64,000 nucleotides of DNA from Mycobacterium sp. Lineage in GTDB: Bacteria > Actinomycetota > Actinomycetes > Mycobacteriales > Mycobacteriaceae. The notes under the pieces were generated by a model. That model searched no databases, was not told the DNA's origin, and was given only the letters and a program-made list of their open reading frames with translations. The position numbers and the translations under genes are program-made. Shown here in pieces: positions 10,192 through 19,550 of the stretch; the stretch's first letter is position 1; every line of letters starts with the position of its first letter. The stretch spans positions 1 to 64,000 of the forward strand of contig VEQY01000009.1 in assembly GCA_018882965.1 (NCBI GenBank), read 5' to 3'.

Positions 10192-11014
10192 CCAAACCCG
10201 CCAGCAGCGACACGACCACTCCGACGGCGACCAGTCCGGCGCCCACGATGACTGTGACGATCAGCCACCGGTGGGCACTGTCGGTCGCCGTCGTGACCAT
10301 CACGTCGACAATGCGTCGCATGTCCGCCGATGCGCCACTCAAGGCGTCGGCAGTACGAGCCTCGACCCACGCGGCCGACACCCAGCCGACGGCACCGGCC
10401 AGCAGCGCTGAGACCCCAAGCACGGCAACGGCCTTGCCGCGGTTCGGTATCAGCAACAGGGTCAGGAGCGCACTCGCTACGGTGAGCGCGACCAGCGCCA
10501 CGCTGACCCCCGGGGACCAGACCGCCACCTGCCGCAGCGCCTCGGGACGCAGCAAGCTCGGCGCGGTGTCGGACACCGGCACCGGCAGCGTGGCGGGCAG
10601 CGCCACGTCGCCCGCGCCCATGTCGCGCAGGGTCTGCGCGAACGCGGGATCGGACAGCAGCGGGGCGAAGTCGATGGCAGGTCCACCCAGTGACTCGGGC
10701 GCGCCCTCGAACAGCCACCGGTGAGCGAGGGCGTTGGCTGCGGCGAACTGCGCGGGGAACGAGGGACTGCCGGTGTAGGCGGCGGCCACACCGGCCAAGA
10801 CCGCCGGGTCGGCGGTGTACCCGAGCCGGCGCGCCTGCGCGGTCAGCTCCTGCGCCGCCGCCGCCTGAAGCTCAGGATTCGCAGCGGCGGTTCGGGACAG
10901 GGCCGCGTAGCCGCCGCGGTCGACGAGGTGCTGCGCCGCCCAGATGGCCGGGATCCCCACGGTCAGCAGAATCGTGGTGAGCAGCCACGCCAGGGCCGCG
11001 CCCAGCGCCCTCAT
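10136..11014 (-). CDS. Membrane protein of unknown function
   Basis: A 292-residue protein with an N-terminal helix (ALAWLLTTILLTVGIPAIWA), a large exterior segment of about 150 residues, and three C-terminal helices near VSVALVALTVASALLTLLLI, AVLGVSALLAGAVGWVSAAW and WLIVTVIVGAGLVAVGVVVS. The tail is basic. No known domain is recognised. Its ATG overlaps the PAP2 phosphatase stop by 4 bp (ATGA), so it is cotranscribed. The 3' end overlaps the convergent S9 peptidase gene by 56 bp, so either stop could be read through the other's terminator. Confidence 0.75.
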   Translation of the reverse strand: MRALGAALAWLLTTILLTVGIPAIWAAQHLVDRGGYAALSRTAAANPELQAAAAQELTAQARRLGYTADPAVLAGVAAAYTGSPSFPAQFAAANALAHRWLFEGAPESLGGPAIDFAPLLSDPAFAQTLRDMGAGDVALPATLPVPVSDTAPSLLRPEALRQVAVWSPGVSVALVALTVASALLTLLLIPNRGKAVAVLGVSALLAGAVGWVSAAWVEARTADALSGASADMRRIVDVMVTTATDSAHRWLIVTVIVGAGLVAVGVVVSLLAGLASAGRKASGAKTNSTARP

Positions 11015-11562
11015 GACAGTTCCCCCGGGCGCACGCGATACACCAGCGTCGCCGCCGCGCACACCACCGAGGTGCCCAGCAGCGCCGCACCGATCGCGTC
11101 GGTGAAGTAGTGGTAGGTGACGGCCTGCCCGATGACACCCAGGGTGCCCAACAGCACAGCCGACACCAGCGCCCACGGACGCGAGCCCGCCACCAGCACG
11201 GCCATGCCCAGCGCGACCACCAGGAAGGCGGTGTGCCCACTGGGATAGGCGAGGCTGCCGTCCTTGTAGCGGCCGAAGAACACTTTGAGGAACCTGGCCA
11301 GCCAGACTGCGAACAGGGGCGCGGCGACGACCAGGGCGGCCAGCAGCCAGCGGCGCCGGGCGGCCGCGACGATCGAGGCGGCCACGATGAGTACTGCCAC
11401 CGTGCGATGGTCGGTCAGCACCAGCAGACGATCCAACGCGCCTCCGCGGGCCCGCTGGACAAAGTCGTCCACCGCCGTGGACCGGTTGCCCACCGCCCAG
11501 CCCAGCAGGACGGTCAGCGCAGCCCCGAGCAGAGCCCATCGCGCGGTCGGTGTGCCGATCAG
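11011..11562 (-). CDS. PAP2-family membrane phosphatase
   Basis: About 183 residues of a PAP2 superfamily (lipid or polyprenyl phosphate phosphatase) membrane protein. The phosphatase motifs KVFFGRYKDGSLAYPSGHT and, further on, TYHYFTDAIGAALLG with its catalytic His are visible, between about five hydrophobic helices. The start is not clear: no ATG, GTG or TTG lies just before the first helix. A CTG overlapping the DinB-like gene's stop is the best-placed codon; a GTG about 25 codons later would remove the first helix. It is cotranscribed with its neighbours. Confidence 0.75.
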   Translation of the reverse strand: MIGTPTARWALLGAALTVLLGWAVGNRSTAVDDFVQRARGGALDRLLVLTDHRTVAVLIVAASIVAAARRRWLLAALVVAAPLFAVWLARFLKVFFGRYKDGSLAYPSGHTAFLVVALGMAVLVAGSRPWALVSAVLLGTLGVIGQAVTYHYFTDAIGAALLGTSVVCAAATLVYRVRPGELS

Positions 11563-12062
11563 AGTGCGATCCCCCGAACGTAGGCCGCCTGCCCGAGGTG
11601 CTGGGCGCAGTCGTCGATGATGCTGACCAGTCGGACCCCGGCGGTCACCGGCGGATCCCAGTTGCGGTCGACGACCCGGTCGAGTTCCTCGGTGGTGACG
11701 GTGGCCAGGTAGGACAGCGTCATCCGGTGCACCGCGTGGTAGTAGCCCGCGAGCAACTGTGCGGGCGCACGTACCTTGCCGACCTCCTCGGGGGTGTGTC
11801 CGTAGCCGTGTGCGTCGGGCGGCAGGTCGAGGGCGAATCGGTCCACCCAGCCGGTCCACACCTGCTCGAAACCCGCGATGTCGGCGAGTTGCACATCCTG
11901 GATGCGCGCGCTGTGCCAGATCAGCCAGGCGATGCTGTTCGCGGTGGGCGTCGGCCGGTGGAACGAGACCGCGTCGGTCAGTCCGTCGGTGAGGTCGTCG
12001 ACGTGCTCGATGAGCCGGGTGAAGGCGTCGCGCAGCAGTTCACGGGCGGCGGGAGCGTCCAT
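11559..12062 (-). CDS. DinB/mycothiol S-transferase-like protein
   Basis: A 167-residue four-helix protein of the DinB/DUF664 type. The likely metal-binding histidines occur in LIWHSARIQD, YHAVHR and DDCAQHLGQAAYVRG, the usual three-His pattern of actinobacterial mycothiol-dependent enzymes and DinB proteins. The substrate is unknown. The ATG at 12062 is 47 bp from a divergent D-aminoacylase gene. It leads a three-gene minus-strand unit with the PAP2 phosphatase and a membrane protein. Confidence 0.75.
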   Translation of the reverse strand: MDAPAARELLRDAFTRLIEHVDDLTDGLTDAVSFHRPTPTANSIAWLIWHSARIQDVQLADIAGFEQVWTGWVDRFALDLPPDAHGYGHTPEEVGKVRAPAQLLAGYYHAVHRMTLSYLATVTTEELDRVVDRNWDPPVTAGVRLVSIIDDCAQHLGQAAYVRGIAL

Positions 12063-12096
12063 GGCAGCGACGCTACGCCGGAGCACGCGGGCCACG

Positions 12097-12102
12097 TAGT
12101 CT
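12097..12102 (+). promoter_or_regulatory. TANNNT -10 box of probable leaderless promoter
   Basis: TAGTCT is followed by 7 nt and then the GTG start of the amidohydrolase at 12110. No ribosome site precedes the GTG, which fits a leaderless mRNA. Confidence 0.55.
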
Positions 12103-12109
12103 GACACTC

Positions 12110-13828
12110 GTGGGCTACGAACTCGTCGTTCGCGACGGCACGATCGTTGACGGACTCGGCGGCGCACCGTATCGCGGCGACGTCGCGGTCGCCGACGGGA
12201 TGATCGCCGCCGTCGGGGCGGTCGACGGTGCCGGCGCCCGAGAGATCGACGCCGCCGGCCTGCTCGTCACCCCCGGCTTCGTCGACGTGCACACCCATTA
12301 CGACGGCCAGGCGATCTGGTCGGACCGGATGACTCCGTCGTCGTCCCATGGCGTGACCACCGCCCTGATGGGGAACTGCGGCGTCGGTTTCGCGCCCTGC
12401 CGCCCCGGCGATCACGACGTCCTGGTTGATGTGATGGCCGGCGTCGAGGACATCCCGGGGGTGGTCATGACCGACGGTCTGCCGTGGGACTGGGAGACCT
12501 TTCCCCAGTACCTCGACGCCCTCGAGTCCCGCCGTCGCGACATCGACGTGGCCGCCTATCTGCCGCACTCGCCACTGCGGGTGTACGTGATGGGTCAGCG
12601 GGGGGCGGATCGGGATCCGGCCAACGCCGAGGACCTGGCGCTGATGCGCAAGCTTGCGGCAGAGGCTATCGAGGCAGGAGCGCTGGGAATCTCGTCGTCG
12701 CGCTTCGCCTTTCACAAAACCGGCAGCGGCGCACCGATTCCCACCTACGGCGCGGCCTACGAGGAGATCGCGGCGATCGCCGCCGGAGTTGCCGACGCCG
12801 GCGGTGGCCTGCTGCAGTTCATCCCCGACATCGCCGCCGGTGGCTACGAAGGTGTGCTGCAGGAGGTGTTCGAAGCCGCCACGGACGCCGGGCTAGCCGT
12901 GACCTTCACCCTGACCACCGGTAACTCCGGCGAGCCGATCTGGCCGGGGGCGCTGAACCTGGTGGAGAAGTTCACCGCCGCCGGAGCGAACATCACCGCG
13001 CAGGTGTTCGCGCGGCCGATCGGTCTGGTGATCGGACTGGAACTGACCGCGCACCCGTTCGTGTTGAACCCGAGCTATCAGGAGATCGCGGACCTGCCGC
13101 TGGCCGGGCGGGTCGCGCAGATGCGCAGGCCGCAGGTGCGGGCCCGGATCCTGGCTGAGCAGCCCGGCGAGGGACATCCGTTCCTGCACCTGGCGCGGTC
13201 CTGGGAGTGGATGTTCCCGATGGGCGATCCCGCCGTCTACGAGCCGGCCCGCGAACACAGCGTCCTGGCCCGCGCCCGGGCCCGAGGGGTGAGCCCGGCA
13301 GAGGAGGCCTATGACCGGCTTCTCGATGACGACGGCCGCTCCATGATGCTGGTGGCGCTGGCCAACTACGAGAACAACTCTCTGGACACCGTCGGTGAGC
13401 TGATGCGCCGCGACGATGTCGTGCTCGGCCTGGGCGACGGCGGCGCGCACTACGGCATGATCTGCGACGCGAGCTACCCGACGTTCGTGCTGGCGCACTG
13501 GGCGCGTGACCGTTCGTCGGGCCGGCTGAGCGTCGCCGAGGCGGTGCGGTTGCTGACGTCGGTCCCGGCGCGGGTCGCCGGCCTCGAGGACCGGGGCCGG
13601 ATCGCCGTCGGCTACAAGGCCGACCTCAACGTCATCGACCACGCGGGGCTGACCCTGCACAAGCCGGTCATCACCTACGACCTGCCGGCCGGCGGTCGCC
13701 GGCTCGACCAGGCCGCCGACGGCTATGTCGCGACGATCGTCTCCGGTGAGGTGATCGCCGAGAACGGGGTGCCGACCGCGGCGCGACCGGGCCGGCTGAT
13801 CCGCGGCCGGCAACCCGCCCCGTCCTGA
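12110..13828 (+). CDS. N-acyl-D-amino-acid deacylase-like amidohydrolase
   Basis: A 572-residue amidohydrolase of the D-aminoacylase/dihydroorotase-like group. The metal-binding HxH motif is in GFVDVHTHYDGQ near residue 60, and DGGAHYGMICDAS lies near residue 445. The N-terminal VVRDGTIVDGLGG and C-terminal GRIAVGYKADLNVID form the composite beta-sandwich domain. D-aminoacylases split N-acyl-D-amino acids, but many mycobacterial members are annotated only by similarity and the substrate is unproven. A bidirectional terminator lies between it and groEL2. Confidence 0.85.
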   Translation: MGYELVVRDGTIVDGLGGAPYRGDVAVADGMIAAVGAVDGAGAREIDAAGLLVTPGFVDVHTHYDGQAIWSDRMTPSSSHGVTTALMGNCGVGFAPCRPGDHDVLVDVMAGVEDIPGVVMTDGLPWDWETFPQYLDALESRRRDIDVAAYLPHSPLRVYVMGQRGADRDPANAEDLALMRKLAAEAIEAGALGISSSRFAFHKTGSGAPIPTYGAAYEEIAAIAAGVADAGGGLLQFIPDIAAGGYEGVLQEVFEAATDAGLAVTFTLTTGNSGEPIWPGALNLVEKFTAAGANITAQVFARPIGLVIGLELTAHPFVLNPSYQEIADLPLAGRVAQMRRPQVRARILAEQPGEGHPFLHLARSWEWMFPMGDPAVYEPAREHSVLARARARGVSPAEEAYDRLLDDDGRSMMLVALANYENNSLDTVGELMRRDDVVLGLGDGGAHYGMICDASYPTFVLAHWARDRSSGRLSVAEAVRLLTSVPARVAGLEDRGRIAVGYKADLNVIDHAGLTLHKPVITYDLPAGGRRLDQAADGYVATIVSGEVIAENGVPTAARPGRLIRGRQPAPS

Positions 13829-13838
13829 CACCCGCCGA

Positions 13839-13889
13839 GCGTGCGGTTTGATCCGCGAAGGGCGGCGCGTCGCGGACGAAACCGCACGC
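13839..13889. repeat. Imperfect 19-bp inverted repeat, intergenic
   Basis: Arms at 13839-13857 and 13871-13889 pair at 17 of 19 positions around a 13-nt loop; the outer 11 bp (GCGTGCGGTTT with AAACCGCACGC) are perfect. It lies just after the amidohydrolase stop and before the A/T-flanked terminator. It may be an intergenic palindromic repeat of the genome or an extra terminator hairpin without a U-tract. Confidence 0.7.
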
Positions 13890-13908
13890 CCGGCGACGCA
13901 GGGCAACG

Positions 13909-13943
13909 AAAAAGCCCGGCCCCACGGGGGGACCGGGCTCTTT
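13909..13943. terminator. Bidirectional intrinsic terminator
   Basis: AGCCCGG at 13913-13919 pairs with CCGGGCT at 13933-13939 around a GC-rich loop. An A-run lies on the left and TTT on the right, so it can serve both the amidohydrolase (plus) and groEL2 (minus). Confidence 0.7.
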
Positions 13944-13967
13944 CGGTCAGTGACTGGACCGGTGGAC

Positions 13968-15608
<1,641 letters not shown>

Positions 15609-15690
15609 TTAGGGGGTGACACGTTTTGTGGCCGGACGCAGTGCCCGCGACGGACGCCGGAGCTGTCTCCTCCGGCCTCACCGTCCCGGC

Positions 15691-15717
15691 CTAGCACTCA
15701 CCCTTCGCGAGTGCCAA
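15691..15717. promoter_or_regulatory. CIRCE operator (HrcA site), copy 1
   Basis: CTAGCACTC, 9-nt spacer, GAGTGCCAA: close to the CIRCE consensus TTAGCACTC-N9-GAGTGCTAA. It lies about 100-127 bp upstream of the groEL2 start. Confidence 0.88.
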
Positions 15718-15725
15718 CTCCTTTT

Positions 15726-15752
15726 TTAGCACTCGGGGCTGCCGAGTGCAAG
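15726..15752. promoter_or_regulatory. CIRCE operator (HrcA site), copy 2
   Basis: TTAGCACTC, 9-nt spacer, GAGTGCAAG: a perfect left arm and a right arm with two changes, 8 bp beyond copy 1. Tandem sites suggest cooperative HrcA repression of groEL2. Confidence 0.82.
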
Positions 15753-15794
15753 GCCGTTCACCCCCGGCGGACACCGGGGCGGCGCGTGCTTCCG

Positions 15795-15800
15795 TATGTT
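15795..15800 (+). promoter_or_regulatory. TANNNT -10 box of probable leaderless promoter
   Basis: TATGTT lies 7 nt before the ATG at 15808 of the SDR gene. No ribosome site is present, consistent with a leaderless transcript for the SDR-moeA unit. Confidence 0.55.
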
Positions 15801-15807
15801 CTAGGGC

Positions 15808-16722
15808 ATGAAGTGGACAGAGAAGGACGTACCCGACCAAGGTGGCCGGACGGCGATCGTCACCGGCTCGAACACCGGGCTGGGTTACGACACCGCCAGG
15901 GTGCTGGCAGCGCGCGGGGCCACGGTGGTCATGGCGGTCCGGGACACGGACAAGGGCGAGGCTGCCGCCAGCCGGATCCGGGCCGGCGCCGCCCGGGCCG
16001 ACGTGCGGGTGCACAAGCTCGACCTGGGCTCGCTGGCCTCGGTGCGGTCCGCGGGCGATGAACTCGGCGCCGCCTACCCGAAAGTCGATCTGCTCATCAA
16101 CAACGCCGGGGTGATGTACCCGCCCAAGCAGACCACCGCGGACGGCTTCGAGTTGCAGTTCGGCACCAACCACCTCGGACACTTCGCGCTGACCGGGCTG
16201 CTGCTGAAAAACCTGCTCGCGGTGCAGGGTTCACGGGTGGTGGTGGTCGCCAGCATCGCCCACAACATCCGCGCCAAGATCGACTTCGACGATCTGCAGT
16301 GGGAGCGTCGCCGCTACGAGCGCGTCGCGGCCTACGGCCAGTCCAAACTGGCCAACCTGATGTTCACCTACGAGCTGCAGCGCCGCCTGGTCGCCGCGAA
16401 GGCGGAGACGATCGCGGTGGCGGCCCATCCCGGCGTCGCCGCCACCGAGCTGACCCGACACGTGCCCGGCGCCGGCCTGCCGGGCGTCAGCTGGCTCTCC
16501 GGCCGGCTGCTGAACACCTCCGAGCTGGGCGCGCTGCCGACGCTGCGCGCCGCCACCGACCCGGCGGTCCGCGGCGGTCAGTACTGGGGCCCGGACGGGT
16601 TCCGCGAGCTGCGCGGCTACCCGGTGCTGGTCACCTCCAGCGAACAGTCCCACGACCAGGCGATCCAGCAGCGGCTCTGGGCGGTCTCCGAGGAACTGAC
16701 CGGCGTCACCTACCCCGTGTGA
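15808..16722 (+). CDS. Short-chain dehydrogenase/reductase (Rv0439c homologue)
   Basis: A 304-residue NAD(P)-dependent SDR of the retinol dehydrogenase/WW-oxidoreductase-like type. The cofactor motif TGSNTGLG is near residue 19, NNAG at about 95, and the catalytic YGQSK near 174 follows a Ser in VVASIAHN. The substrate is unknown. It is first in a five-gene plus-strand set (SDR, moeA, psd, pssA, AAA protein) and its TGA overlaps the moeA ATG by one base. The same order is found in Mtb, next to groEL2. Confidence 0.9.
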   Translation: MKWTEKDVPDQGGRTAIVTGSNTGLGYDTARVLAARGATVVMAVRDTDKGEAAASRIRAGAARADVRVHKLDLGSLASVRSAGDELGAAYPKVDLLINNAGVMYPPKQTTADGFELQFGTNHLGHFALTGLLLKNLLAVQGSRVVVVASIAHNIRAKIDFDDLQWERRRYERVAAYGQSKLANLMFTYELQRRLVAAKAETIAVAAHPGVAATELTRHVPGAGLPGVSWLSGRLLNTSELGALPTLRAATDPAVRGGQYWGPDGFRELRGYPVLVTSSEQSHDQAIQQRLWAVSEELTGVTYPV

Positions 16723-17942
16723 TGCCCGGTTCCCGCGGGGCCTTCCGCAGCGTCGCCGACCACCAGCGCGTCGTCTCGGACCTGATCCGCTCCCGCCCGG
16801 CGGAGACCCTCGCGGTGGACGATGCACTCGGGCTGATGCTGGCCGCCGACGTGGTCGCGCCGATGGCGCTGCCGATGTTCGACAACTCCGCGATGGACGG
16901 CTACGCCGTACGGGCCGAGGACGTGGCCGCCGCGGGCGCCGATGCGCCGGTGCGGCTGCCGGTCGCCGAGGACATCCCGGCCGGCCGGACCGACCGGCTC
17001 ACTCTGGCGCCCGGCACCGCGCACCGCATCATGACCGGCGCCATGCTGCCGCAGGGCGCCACGGCGATCGTGCCGGTCGAGCGCACCGATGCCGGCACCT
17101 CCGAGGTCGCGATCCTCGCCGCGCCCACACCGGGTCAGCACATCCGCCGGTCCGGAGAGGACGTCGAGGCGGGCAGCACGGTGCTGAACGCCGGCGCCGT
17201 CGTCACCCCGGCCGCGCTGGGCCTGGCGGCCGCCCTGGGCATCGACACCCTGTCGGTGATCCCCCGCCAGCGCGTGCTGGTGGTGTCGACCGGCTCGGAA
17301 CTCGTCGCCGCGGGAACCCCGCTGCAGCCGGGACAGATCTACGAGTCCAACGCGGTGATGCTCGCGGCGGCGGTGCGCGAGGCCGGCGCCGAGGTGGCCG
17401 GGATCGCAGCGAGCGGCGACGATGTCGCGCAGTTCACCGCCGTGCTGGACAGTCACGCCGGGCGGGTCGATCTGATCATCACCACCGGCGGCGTCAGCGC
17501 CGGCGCCTACGAGGTGGTCAAAGACGCCTTCACCGACGGGTCAGTCGAGTTCGTCAAGGTCGCGATGCAACCCGGTATGCCGCAGGGCGCCGGACGGACG
17601 CGGGCCGGCTGCCCGCTCATCGCGCTGCCCGGCAACCCGGTCAGCGCACTGGTGTCCTTCGAGGTGTTCCTCCGGCCCGCCCTCCGCGCGGCCATGGGGC
17701 TGCCGCAGCCGCACCGGCCGCGACGCAGCGCGGTGCTCACCGAGGCCGTGACGTCGCCGGCGGGCAAGCGGCAGTTCCGTCGCGGGGTCTACGAGCCGGA
17801 AGCCGGAACGGTCCGCGCCTACGGCCCGCCCGCCTCCCACCACCTGCGCTGGCTGGCGTCGGCCAACTGTCTGCTCGAGATTCCCGAGGCGACCGCTGAG
17901 TTGGCGGCGGGGGAACATGTGGACGTGTGGGATCTGTCCTGA
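16722..17942 (+). CDS. moeA: Molybdopterin molybdenumtransferase MoeA
   Basis: A 406-residue MoeA, inserting molybdate into adenylylated molybdopterin in the last step of molybdenum cofactor synthesis. Domain order is as in the family: the N-terminal domain with [13 protein letters not shown] and [15 protein letters not shown]; the MoCF domain with [16 protein letters not shown] and ITTGGVSAG; and a C-terminal beta barrel. [15 protein letters not shown] marks the substrate pocket. It corresponds to moeA2 (Rv0438c) by position. The ATG overlaps the SDR stop. Confidence 0.93.
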   Translation: MPGSRGAFRSVADHQRVVSDLIRSRPAETLAVDDALGLMLAADVVAPMALPMFDNSAMDGYAVRAEDVAAAGADAPVRLPVAEDIPAGRTDRLTLAPGTAHRIMTGAMLPQGATAIVPVERTDAGTSEVAILAAPTPGQHIRRSGEDVEAGSTVLNAGAVVTPAALGLAAALGIDTLSVIPRQRVLVVSTGSELVAAGTPLQPGQIYESNAVMLAAAVREAGAEVAGIAASGDDVAQFTAVLDSHAGRVDLIITTGGVSAGAYEVVKDAFTDGSVEFVKVAMQPGMPQGAGRTRAGCPLIALPGNPVSALVSFEVFLRPALRAAMGLPQPHRPRRSAVLTEAVTSPAGKRQFRRGVYEPEAGTVRAYGPPASHHLRWLASANCLLEIPEATAELAAGEHVDVWDLS

Positions 17943-17946
17943 CTCG

Positions 17947-17952
17947 TAGAAT
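17947..17952 (+). promoter_or_regulatory. TANNNT -10 box of probable internal leaderless promoter
   Basis: TAGAAT, 7 nt, then the psd ATG at 17960. It suggests psd-pssA can be transcribed apart from moeA. Confidence 0.5.
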
Positions 17953-17959
17953 CGTCGGA

Positions 17960-18685
17960 ATGGCCAGACGCCCCCGCCCGGCGGACGACTCCGTGACGTC
18001 CGGCCCCCTCCCCGGCGCGACACGGATCCTGGCGCTGGTGCGCTCGTCGGTGCCGCCGGTTCATCCCGCCGGCTATCCCTTCATCGCGGCCGGTCTGGCG
18101 GTGGCGGCCCTGGGCCGCCGCAACCGCTGGGCGCGTCGGGCGGGCCTGGCCGCCGCGGGTGCGAACGCGGCGTTCTTCCGCCACCCGCCCCGCACCCCAC
18201 CGACCCGCCCGGGCGTGGTCGTCGCACCCGCCGACGGCGCGGTGTGCCTGGTGGACACCGCGCCCGCACCCGCCGAGCTGGGCCTCGGCAGCGACCCGCT
18301 GCCGAGGGTCACGATCTTCCTGTCCCTGCTGGACGCCCACGTGCAACGGGCTCCGGTCGGCGGCGAGGTGATCGCCGTCGCCCACCGGCCCGGCCGCTTC
18401 CACTCCGCGGACCTTCCGGAAGCCAGCGCAGAGAACGAACGCAACAGCGTGGTTTTCCGCACACCCGACGGCCACGACGTCGTCGCCGTGCAGATCGCCG
18501 GACTGCTGGCGCGGCGCATCGTGTGCGACGTACGGCCCGGCGACAAGATCGCTATCGGAGACACCTACGGGCTGGTGCGCTACGGCTCCCGGCTGGACAC
18601 CTATCTGCCCGCCGGTTCGGAGATCCTCGTCGAAACCGGTCAGCGAGCGCTGGCCGGCGAGACGGTCCTGGCACGGCTGCCGTGA
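17960..18685 (+). CDS. psd: Phosphatidylserine decarboxylase
   Basis: A 241-residue short-form (archaeal-type) phosphatidylserine decarboxylase, making phosphatidylethanolamine. The self-cleavage site that yields the pyruvoyl group is Gly209-Ser210 in [11 protein letters not shown]. The upstream catalytic region has [13 protein letters not shown] and HRPGRF. The N-terminal hydrophobic stretch (residues 40-70) is the membrane anchor. The ATG at 17960 gives MARRPRP, the start of the Mtb protein, and is preferred to a GTG-led longer frame. It overlaps pssA by 4 bp. Confidence 0.95.
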   Translation: MARRPRPADDSVTSGPLPGATRILALVRSSVPPVHPAGYPFIAAGLAVAALGRRNRWARRAGLAAAGANAAFFRHPPRTPPTRPGVVVAPADGAVCLVDTAPAPAELGLGSDPLPRVTIFLSLLDAHVQRAPVGGEVIAVAHRPGRFHSADLPEASAENERNSVVFRTPDGHDVVAVQIAGLLARRIVCDVRPGDKIAIGDTYGLVRYGSRLDTYLPAGSEILVETGQRALAGETVLARLP

Positions 18686-19545
18686 TCAAACCCCGCCCAC
18701 GCAAGAGCCCGATCAACCGGCGGATGCTGCCGAGCGCGATGACCGTGCTGGCCATCTGCCTGGGCCTGACGTCGGTGAAGTTCGCGCTGGACAACCGGCC
18801 CACCGAGGCGATGGCGCTGCTGGCCGCGGCGGCGATCCTCGACGCGCTCGACGGCCGGATCGCCAGGGTGCTCAAAGCCACCTCCCGGATGGGCGAGGAG
18901 ATCGACTCGCTTGCCGACGCGGTCAACTTCGGCGTGGCACCGGCTTTCATCGTCTACTCGCTGCTGCTCCCGCACTCCCGGGTCGGTTGGATCGTCGTGC
19001 TGCTCTACGCGGTGTGCATCGTGCTCCGACTGGCCCGCTACAACGCCCTGCTGGGCGCCGACCTCCCCGCTTACACCAAGGACTACTTCATCGGGATGCC
19101 CGCCCCGGCCGGTGCGATCGGCGCGATCGGCCCGCTGGCCGTCAAGATGCAGTTCGGTGGACCCTGGTGGGACACCACCGCGGCTCAGACCGTGGTGATC
19201 GTCTGGATGATCGGGGTCTCCCTGCTGGTGGTCAGCCGCATCCCGATGCGCAAGATCCACACCTTCTCGGTGTCGCCGAACATGGTGGCCCCGATGCTCG
19301 CCCTGCTCGCCATCGCGACCGCCGCGGCCTTCGTCTTCCCCTACCTGCTGATCCTGGTGATCATCGCGTCCTACGTGTTGCACATCCCGTTCGCGGTGCG
19401 CAGCCAGCGCTGGGCCGCCGCGCATCCGGAGTCCTGGAACGACAAACCCCGGCAGCGGCGCGCCGCCCGCCGCGCCACCCGCCGCGCCCAGCATCCGGGC
19501 CGCCGTTCGGTGGCCCGGCTGGGACTGCGTAAGCCGGGGGACTGA
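18682..19545 (+). CDS. pssA: CDP-diacylglycerol-serine O-phosphatidyltransferase
   Basis: A 287-residue integral membrane CDP-alcohol phosphatidyltransferase that makes phosphatidylserine, the substrate of Psd. The signature DG-x2-AR-x8-G-x3-D-x3-D is complete (DGRIAR ... GEEIDSLAD, near residues 55-77). About six to eight membrane helices are visible, and the C-terminus is a basic Arg-rich tail of about 40 residues. The GTG start overlaps the psd TGA (GTGA), so translation is coupled. Confidence 0.95.
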   Translation: MIKPRPRKSPINRRMLPSAMTVLAICLGLTSVKFALDNRPTEAMALLAAAAILDALDGRIARVLKATSRMGEEIDSLADAVNFGVAPAFIVYSLLLPHSRVGWIVVLLYAVCIVLRLARYNALLGADLPAYTKDYFIGMPAPAGAIGAIGPLAVKMQFGGPWWDTTAAQTVVIVWMIGVSLLVVSRIPMRKIHTFSVSPNMVAPMLALLAIATAAAFVFPYLLILVIIASYVLHIPFAVRSQRWAAAHPESWNDKPRQRRAARRATRRAQHPGRRSVARLGLRKPGD

Positions 19546-19550
19546 CGCTC

